In this document: piece by piece, positions 58,631-64,000 of the stretch
How the letters are laid out: every line of letters begins with the position of its first letter
How positions within the stretch are numbered: the stretch's first letter is position 1
DNA from: Limnohabitans sp. JirII-31
GTDB lineage: Bacteria; Pseudomonadota; Gammaproteobacteria; Burkholderiales; Burkholderiaceae_C
Direction: 5' to 3'
NCBI RefSeq assembly: GCF_002778315.1
Contig: NZ_NESA01000007.1
Coordinates: forward strand, 62,001 to 126,000
DNA length: 64,000 bases
Made by a program: the position numbers and the translations under genes
Notes under the pieces: model-generated
Told to the model about the DNA's origin: nothing
Seen by the model: the letters and a program-made list of their open reading frames with translations, nothing else
Database searches by the model: none

Positions 58631-58838
58631 GCACGTCTTCGCGCCAGTATTCGGCAGCACTCAAGAATCCGTCCCACACACACCCGTTGCAGCCACGGCC
58701 ACAACAGGTGGTGGGCTCGGGCGGCGGTGAACGCATGGCCAGCCCATGCTGGGCGGCCAAGGCCTGCCCAGCCGCAAACATTGCACGTGCCTCGGTGGCG
58801 TCGCGCAGGGGCATGTATTTCAAACGCTCTAACAACAT
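58611..58838 (-). CDS. Oxidoreductase-like Cys-rich protein
   Basis: 75 residues, ATG 58838. The C-terminal half has the oxidoreductase-like domain motif TTCCGRGCNGCVWDGFLSAA, then EYWREDV. Function unknown; cysteines may bind a metal. It ends the minus-strand aor gene run and overlaps dctM tail to tail. Confidence 0.78.
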   Translation of the reverse strand: MLLERLKYMPLRDATEARAMFAAGQALAAQHGLAMRSPPPEPTTCCGRGCNGCVWDGFLSAAEYWREDVLTSLHP

Positions 58839-58847
58839 CGCGAGATC

Positions 58848-59216
58848 TTAGCCACCACCACGTTGCATGTAGAGGTCAAAGCGACGCATGAAGCGGTAAC
58901 GCTGCGCCGCATCGGCCACGCTGAAATCAAACTGCACCAGCAAGCGCGGGATGCGCACCAGCGCGATCACACGGGGCTCGCCCACCGACCAGCGGATGCA
59001 CAAGCCGGCAGGGACAGTGTTGGGTTCGTTCAAGGTGATGCACACACACTGCCCCTCGCGCTGCCAGGCATGGGCGCCGATGGCAGCAGGCAACCAGCCC
59101 AACCACTCGGCTTCAGTGCATCCCGTCTCGCGGGCAAAGGAGGCGTCGTAATGCGATTGCACAGTTGGAAAGGTTCGGGGCGCGAGGGAGTAAAGGGTGA
59201 ACTGAACGTCAACCAC
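58848..59216 (-). CDS. Unknown protein of the aor operon
   Basis: 122 residues from GTG 59216, which overlaps the MoaD-like stop; ATG 59246 would give a longer overlap. Soluble, mixed fold (AWQREGQCVCITLNEPNTVP, then RVIALVRIPRLLVQFDFSVA). Not recognised. Being last in the operon before the Cys-rich gene, it could serve cofactor insertion. Confidence 0.6.
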   Translation of the reverse strand: MVDVQFTLYSLAPRTFPTVQSHYDASFARETGCTEAEWLGWLPAAIGAHAWQREGQCVCITLNEPNTVPAGLCIRWSVGEPRVIALVRIPRLLVQFDFSVADAAQRYRFMRRFDLYMQRGGG

Positions 59217-59463
59217 CCGCGATTGGCGGCCAAATGGCCAGCACATCGCCCTCGACCAAGGTGGTGGTCAAGCGTTTCTCGGGTTCGATGTAGCGGCCAT
59301 TCACCAGCACCAAGTGCACCAGCTTCGGGGGCATGCCAAAGGGCTCGATGATTTGGGCAATGGTGGCCTCAGGCGCCACCTCTAGCTGTATCAGGTTGTC
59401 ACGCCGCACAGCGGGCGGCAGGTAGTCGGTGAGCGTGGCAAAAAGCTTGAAGGTGATCTGCAT
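59209..59463 (-). CDS. MoaD/ThiS-like sulfur carrier (AorD-like)
   Basis: 84 residues from ATG 59463. Beta-grasp pattern MQITFKLFATLTDYLPPA, then LVLVNGRYIEPEKRLTTTLV and EGDVLAIWPPIAGG. The Gly-Gly end needed for thiocarboxylation is present. MoaD-like genes commonly accompany tungsten aldehyde oxidoreductases, where they are thought to help make the metal-binding pterin. Confidence 0.9.
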   Translation of the reverse strand: MQITFKLFATLTDYLPPAVRRDNLIQLEVAPEATIAQIIEPFGMPPKLVHLVLVNGRYIEPEKRLTTTLVEGDVLAIWPPIAGG

Positions 59464-59487
59464 GCCGCGAGACTCTACACGCACGCC

Positions 59488-60783
59488 TCAACGGCGGCGG
59501 TGATCCGTGGCACCCGACCACTGCCCCTGCCCCTGGGCACACGCCAAGTAGGCGTCCATCAGGCGTGTGGGGTCTTGCCGTAGCTTGTCTTTCCAAGCGC
59601 CCAGTCGCACCTGACCTTCGACCAAGCCACGCATCACGCCCACATGCTCGGTCCAGCCCACACTGTTGCAGCCCACCAGCACATCGTCTTTGAACTGCAA
59701 GCTCAGGTGGCGACCATCGGCGGTGAGTTCGGCGTGTTCGCCGCCGGACACACCTTGCCAGTTGCCAAAGCTCGCCGAGATCAGCCCCAGGGTGTCGAGC
59801 ACGTTGATTTGCGTCACCCCTTTGAGGGCCGTGTGTTGACCCACCATGTTCAAGGCAGCCACGCGAGCCTGCTCGGCCGCATTGGGTTGGATGGCACTGA
59901 CGATGGTGGTGCCGCTGACTTTGTCGAACGCTTCGGCGCAGTCGCCCGCAGCGTAGATGCCCGGCACATTGGTTTGCAAATGCTCGTCGGTCAACACCCC
60001 TTGCAAGCAGGTGATGCCGCTGTGTTGAAGAAAGTCGATGCAGGGCTTCACACCGGTGGCGCTGATCACCAAATCGGCGGCGATTTTGTCACCCGTGGAC
60101 AAGCGCACTTGCAGGTGAGCATCGGTGGTGTCGTGCGCGCCGCCAGTCGGCACAATCGCCTCGACCTTGGCACCTGTGAACACCCGCACGCCTTTAGCCT
60201 CACACCAGTTGCGGATCATGCCGCCGGCCACCGGGCCCATCATGCGCGGCACCATGCGGTCACCCATCTCCACCACACTCAACTTCACACCGCGTGACGC
60301 CAAGGCTTCCATGATGATGCAGCCAATAAAGCCCGCCCCCATTTGCAACACGCGTGCGCCGGGTTGCGCCAAGGCCATGATGGCGCGTGCGTCTTCCAAG
60401 GTCCAGCATGGGTGGACGCCGGCACTGTCGATCCCTGGAATGGGTGGGCGCACCGGACGCGATCCGGTGGCGATCAGCAAGGTGTCAAAGTCCAAACGGC
60501 TGCCGTTGTCGAGCACCACTTGGCGTACGGACACATCCACCGATTCCGCGCGGGCCGTGACCTGCGTCACGTTCAATCGCTTGAAATGGTCTGCGGTTTT
60601 GCGCAGATAGGTGCCACGCTCATCGATGTTGCCGATCAACAAGTACGGAATCGCCATGCGCGAGTATGGTGGCTCGGTCTCATCGCCCACTAGGGTGATG
60701 CGGTCGTGGGGCGCGTGCTTGCGGATGGTTTCTGCGGCAATCACGCCCGCTGGGCCAGCACCAAGAATGACGTGATGGGTCAT
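59488..60783 (-). CDS. aorC: Aldehyde oxidoreductase FAD subunit
   Basis: 431 residues, ATG 60783. FAD-binding HVILGAGPAGVIAAETIRKH at the N-terminus, NAD-binding VLQMGAGFIGCIIMEALA, and GIYAAGDCAEA near 300. Size and position behind aorB match the FAD subunit of the Aromatoleum-type AorABC enzyme, which passes electrons to NAD. On its own it would be called a general NAD(P)/FAD oxidoreductase. Confidence 0.88.
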   Translation of the reverse strand: MTHHVILGAGPAGVIAAETIRKHAPHDRITLVGDETEPPYSRMAIPYLLIGNIDERGTYLRKTADHFKRLNVTQVTARAESVDVSVRQVVLDNGSRLDFDTLLIATGSRPVRPPIPGIDSAGVHPCWTLEDARAIMALAQPGARVLQMGAGFIGCIIMEALASRGVKLSVVEMGDRMVPRMMGPVAGGMIRNWCEAKGVRVFTGAKVEAIVPTGGAHDTTDAHLQVRLSTGDKIAADLVISATGVKPCIDFLQHSGITCLQGVLTDEHLQTNVPGIYAAGDCAEAFDKVSGTTIVSAIQPNAAEQARVAALNMVGQHTALKGVTQINVLDTLGLISASFGNWQGVSGGEHAELTADGRHLSLQFKDDVLVGCNSVGWTEHVGVMRGLVEGQVRLGAWKDKLRQDPTRLMDAYLACAQGQGQWSGATDHRRR

Positions 60784-60794
60784 GACCTAACGCC

Positions 60795-62642
60795 TCAAAG
60801 TCCGAGGCGTTGTTTGGTGGCTTCGGTCGGACGACCGTCCTTGTCCCAACCGCGCACGTCGTAGTACTTGGGCAACATTTGCGGCAGCATGCTGACCTTA
60901 CCTTTGGCCGGGCCGGTCTTGGCCGCTTCGGTCAACAAGCGCTTGGGCAGGCTGTCGTCTTTGGAGGTGAAGCCTGCGGCGTTGTTGAACTCGCGCTCCA
61001 TGTTCCAAATGCGCTCGCCAATTTTCTCCAGCTCTTCGGTGGTGTAGTCCTCGTTGCAGGCGGCTTGCATTTGCGGTGCCAAGTCGGCCAGCCCCCACGC
61101 AAAGGTGGTGAAGATGCACAAGCCCGACGAGTCAAACGCAGCGGTCGCGTCTTGGAAGGCTTTGACCAACTCTGGCTTGCCTTCGTGTTCCAGCGGATCG
61201 GTCTTGACGGGAATGCCCAACACTTCCGACGCGATGGTGTAGCCCCGCAAATGGCAGGCACCCCGGTTGGAGGTGGCGTACGCCAAGCCAATGCCCTGGA
61301 TGGCGCGACCGTCATAGGCTGGGAACTCTTGGCCTTTGACGCTCATGCTGAGGTCGGGGTGGCCGTATTTTTCGGTCAGGCGCTTGGAGCCTTGGCCAAT
61401 CTCTTTGCCGAAGCCTCGGCCATTGACAGTTTCTTCCGCGAAGAAGGCCAGGGCTTGGGCCGACCCAAACTTGGCGTCGATGCCCAATTGCTCTTGGGTC
61501 AGCACGCCCATTTCGTACAACTCCATCACCGCACCCACGGTGGCCCCGAAGCTGATGGGGTCGATGCCCTCTTCGTTGCACAGCAGGTTGGCGTACTGCA
61601 AGGCCTCCAAGTCGTTCACACCATTGGCCGCGCCCAAAGCCCAGGCCGCTTCGTACTCCAAGCCACCAGACGCGCCCCAATACTGCGGTTTGTTTTGAAC
61701 CGTGAAGTGGGTCTCGTCCATCTTGCTGATGCGCCCGCAAGCGATGGTGCAACCAAAGCAGGCCTGGTTGGTGACCAGGTGTTTTTTGCCGTCGCTCTCG
61801 CGCGGCGTGGCCATGGCTTCGGCAGAAATGTCTTTGGCGCCTTCGAACTGCACATCGCGGTGGTTACGCGTGGGCAAGGCACCGACTTCGTTGATCACGT
61901 TCATGAGCACCTGGGTGCCATAGGCAGGCAAGCCCTGGCCCGTGACGGCGTTGTCGGCCAGGATTTTTTTCTTCTCGGCCGTGACCTTCATGAAGGCCTT
62001 GGGGTCACGCACATTGCCCACGCCGAGGGTGCCACGCACAGCGAGCGCCTTGAGATTTTTGCTCCCCATCACGGCGCCCACACCTGAGCGACCCGCCGCA
62101 CGGTGCAAGTCGTTCACCACCGAGGCGTAGAGCACATGGTTCTCGCCCGCTTTGCCGATGGACGACACGCGCACCAGCGGGTCTTGCAAGGTCTTTTTGA
62201 GGTGGGCTTCGGTTTCCCACACGCTCTTGCCCCAAATGTCAGAGGCATCCCGCAATTCGGCTACGCCGTCGTTGATGTAGAGGTAGACCGGCTTGGGCGA
62301 CTTGCCTTCGCAAATCACCATGTCCCAGCCCGCCATCTTGAGCTCAGCGCCAAAGTAGCCACCGGAGTTGGAACAGGCAATGGCCCCAGTCAACGGTCCT
62401 TTGGTGATGACGGTGTAGCGACCGCCGGTGGAGGCCATGGTGCCGGTCAAGGGGCCGGTGGCCCAGATGAGTTTGTTCTCAGGGGACAGCGGGTCCACCT
62501 TGGGGTCGATTTCGCTAATGAGGTATTTAGAGCCCAAACCGCGTGAGCCCACGTAGTCGCGCGCCCATTGCATGTTCAGGGGTTCGCTCTTGACGGTGCC
62601 TGCGGTGAGGTTGATGCGGAGGATTTTTCCAGCCCAAGTCAT
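60795..62642 (-). CDS. aorB: Tungsten aldehyde:ferredoxin oxidoreductase, catalytic subunit
   Basis: 615 residues, ATG 62642 with AAGGAG. AOR family throughout: GKILRINLTAGTVKSEPLNM at the start, GPLTGTMASTGGRYTVITKG, HRAAGRSGVGAVMGSKNLKA, and the cluster cysteines in ACFGCTIACG and SSGLCIF. It oxidises aldehydes to acids on a bis-tungstopterin with one [4Fe-4S] cluster. The AorA, AorC and MoaD-like neighbours and the tungstate-binding protein upstream support tungsten as metal. Confidence 0.95.
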   Translation of the reverse strand: MTWAGKILRINLTAGTVKSEPLNMQWARDYVGSRGLGSKYLISEIDPKVDPLSPENKLIWATGPLTGTMASTGGRYTVITKGPLTGAIACSNSGGYFGAELKMAGWDMVICEGKSPKPVYLYINDGVAELRDASDIWGKSVWETEAHLKKTLQDPLVRVSSIGKAGENHVLYASVVNDLHRAAGRSGVGAVMGSKNLKALAVRGTLGVGNVRDPKAFMKVTAEKKKILADNAVTGQGLPAYGTQVLMNVINEVGALPTRNHRDVQFEGAKDISAEAMATPRESDGKKHLVTNQACFGCTIACGRISKMDETHFTVQNKPQYWGASGGLEYEAAWALGAANGVNDLEALQYANLLCNEEGIDPISFGATVGAVMELYEMGVLTQEQLGIDAKFGSAQALAFFAEETVNGRGFGKEIGQGSKRLTEKYGHPDLSMSVKGQEFPAYDGRAIQGIGLAYATSNRGACHLRGYTIASEVLGIPVKTDPLEHEGKPELVKAFQDATAAFDSSGLCIFTTFAWGLADLAPQMQAACNEDYTTEELEKIGERIWNMEREFNNAAGFTSKDDSLPKRLLTEAAKTGPAKGKVSMLPQMLPKYYDVRGWDKDGRPTEATKQRLGL

Positions 62643-62664
62643 GATGTGTTCTCCTTGTGTTGGC

Positions 62665-63141
62665 TCAAGCGGCAGACGCTTGGTTGCCCAATTTGTTGGC
62701 CCACTGCTTCATCTTGTCGAGGCCGGTCCAGTTGGCGTCGACAAAGGTGATGGCACCGGTGGGGCAAGCCGAAGCGCAAGCCGGGTCACCACCGCACAAA
62801 TCGCACTTTTGCACTTTGCCGGTTTCTTGCACATAGTTGATGGTGCCGAACGGGCAGGCAATGGTGCAGACCTTGCAGCCTACGCAGGTGGTTTCGTTGA
62901 CCACCATCGCGCCGGTGGTTTTGTCTTGCGTGATGGCCTCCACGGGACACGCGTGCAAGCACCAGGCCTCGTCACACTGGGTGCAGGTGTAGGGCACTTT
63001 TTTGCCGGTTTCGTGGAAGTCGAACACCTTGATGCGCGACTTGGCAGTGGCAAAGGTGCCGTAGTTCTCGAAGGAACAAGCCATTTCGCACTGCAAGCAG
63101 CCGGTGCATTTGTCGGGGTTGATGTGCAAGATTTTTTGCAT
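62665..63141 (-). CDS. aorA: Aldehyde oxidoreductase Fe-S subunit
   Basis: 158 residues, ATG 63141 with AGGAG. Four cysteine groups for [4Fe-4S] clusters: CTGCLQCEMAC, CTQCDEAWCLHAC, CVGCKVCTIAC and CDLCGGDPACASAC. It matches AorA of the Aromatoleum-type enzyme, which links AorB to the FAD subunit. First gene of the aor operon. Confidence 0.93.
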   Translation of the reverse strand: MQKILHINPDKCTGCLQCEMACSFENYGTFATAKSRIKVFDFHETGKKVPYTCTQCDEAWCLHACPVEAITQDKTTGAMVVNETTCVGCKVCTIACPFGTINYVQETGKVQKCDLCGGDPACASACPTGAITFVDANWTGLDKMKQWANKLGNQASAA

Positions 63142-63248
63142 CTGTGTCTCCTGAGGCAGGGATGGTGAACACCCCTTCTCTATGAATGGGTATGCATAGG
63201 ATTTTGAGAACCCTATGAAGCACCCAACCTAAGGACTAACCCTAGAAA

Positions 63249-63275
63249 GCAAAAAAAGCCCACGCCAAGGTGGGC
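63249..63275 (-). terminator. Terminator after tupA
   Basis: Stem GCCCAC/GTGGGC (63258-63275) followed on the minus strand by seven Ts. It separates tupA from the aor operon. Confidence 0.82.
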
Positions 63276-63312
63276 CAGAGACGACGCGGCGTCAAAGGAC
63301 GCAACGCATGCT

Positions 63313-64000
63313 TTACTTGTTGGCGTTTGGGAAAAACAAGGTTTCTCCGCCCACCTTGTAGCTGGCAATGTTGGCTTGGCCCGCAGGTGAGACCACCCAG
63401 TCGACAAACTTCTGTGCCAACTCCGCTTTGACATGCGGATGCTTGACGGGATTGACCACCATCACGCCGTATTGGTTGAACAACTGTTTGTCACCCTCCA
63501 CCAAAATCTGCAAGTCTTGTCGGTTTTTGAAACTCAACCAGGTACCACGATCCGTCAGCACATACGCGCCGATCGATGCCCCCATGTTGAGTGCCGGGCC
63601 CATGCCACAGCCACACTCTTTGTAGCCCGCGCCTTTGGCGTCCAGGCCGGCTTGCTTCCAGTAGCGCAACTCGGCGGCGTGGGTGCCACTCTTGTCGCCG
63701 CGTGAAATGAAAGGCGCTTGCGCAGCGGCTACTTTTTGCAAGGCAGACACGATGTCTTTGCCGCGTGTTTTGGCTGGGTCACTGGCGGGGCCCACCAACA
63801 CAAAGTCGTTGTACATGACGGGGAAGCGTTTGACGCCAAAGCCATCGGCGACAAACTTTTCTTCGGCGGCTTGGTCATGCACAAACAACACATCCGCGTC
63901 GCCACGACGGCCCATGTCCAAGGCCTGGCCCGTGCCCAGAGCAACAACCTTGGCCTCAATGCCCGTGGCTTGTTTGAAAGCAGGCAGCAGGTGCGCAAAC
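63313..64000 (-). CDS. tupA: Tungstate ABC transporter binding protein, partial
   Basis: The last 228 residues; the N-terminus with signal peptide lies beyond the right edge. The frame is open to base 64000 and reads FAHLLPAFKQATGIEAKVVA, then TGQALDMGRRGDADVLFVHD, and later FISRGDKSGTHAAELRYWKQ, with a closing GETLFFPNANK, all characteristic of TupA rather than ModA. It captures tungstate in the periplasm. Next to the aor operon it supplies the metal for that enzyme. Confidence 0.92.
   Translation of the reverse strand, partial: FAHLLPAFKQATGIEAKVVALGTGQALDMGRRGDADVLFVHDQAAEEKFVADGFGVKRFPVMYNDFVLVGPASDPAKTRGKDIVSALQKVAAAQAPFISRGDKSGTHAAELRYWKQAGLDAKGAGYKECGCGMGPALNMGASIGAYVLTDRGTWLSFKNRQDLQILVEGDKQLFNQYGVMVVNPVKHPHVKAELAQKFVDWVVSPAGQANIASYKVGGETLFFPNANK

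Noticed and set aside
63142..63248. Sigma-54 type promoter before aorA
   Set aside because: No GG-N10-GC pair with acceptable flanks on the minus strand.

Overview
The window looks like a chromosome segment of a Comamonadaceae-type betaproteobacterium (order Burkholderiales). The evidence is the tmRNA tag ANDERFALAA, the housekeeping order ubiG-ompA-gyrA-serC-pheA-tyrA-aroA/cmk-rpsA-ihfB-lapA-lapB-rfaE1-hldD, and the GC-rich codon use of positions 34-64 kb. No species can be named from the sequence alone.

1-19.1 kb is the head, packaging and replication part of a lambda-like prophage, read mainly on the minus strand. The structural order matches lambda (small terminase, large terminase, W, portal B, protease C with nested scaffold, D, E, FII, Z, U, V); the last gene is cut by the left window edge. 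Upstream lie an orphan ParB-methyltransferase, an HU-like protein, a D5/P4-type primase-helicase and several small phage genes, starting with an AlpA/excisionase-like regulator at 19084. A block of short genes (9.2-11.25 kb) runs the opposite way and carries three copies of one promoter-like motif.

19.1-33.2 kb is an accessory region, visibly AT-richer in places. It holds a palindrome-rich control region, an AbiE-type toxin-antitoxin pair, a DGQHR-domain gene with an unknown partner, an SOS-promoted pair of unknown genes, a serine-recombinase module (small protein, DUF2924, recombinase, HTH protein), an SOS-controlled umuDC operon, a 3'-truncated exonuclease, and a compact operon of five unrecognised genes (two or three with zinc-binding motifs) opposite an XRE-like regulator. 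No tyrosine integrase was seen, so the serine recombinase is the best integrase candidate. The region ends beside the tmRNA gene (33553-33942, minus).

34-51.4 kb is core chromosome: phosphoglycolate phosphatase, ubiquinone synthesis, an OmpA-like protein, gyrase A, serine and aromatic amino acid synthesis (including a fused AroA-cytidylate kinase), ribosomal protein S1, IHF beta, LPS assembly and heptose genes, ComEA, and a DUF4143 ATPase behind a large palindrome. 51.4-58.6 kb holds a fused 5-oxoprolinase/hydantoinase, a winged-helix regulator and a divergent DctPQM TRAP transporter. 58.6-64 kb holds an aor operon for a tungsten aldehyde oxidoreductase (Fe-S subunit, tungstopterin subunit, FAD subunit, MoaD-like protein) preceded by the end of a tungstate-binding protein gene (tupA). 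Uptake of the metal and the enzyme that uses it thus sit side by side.
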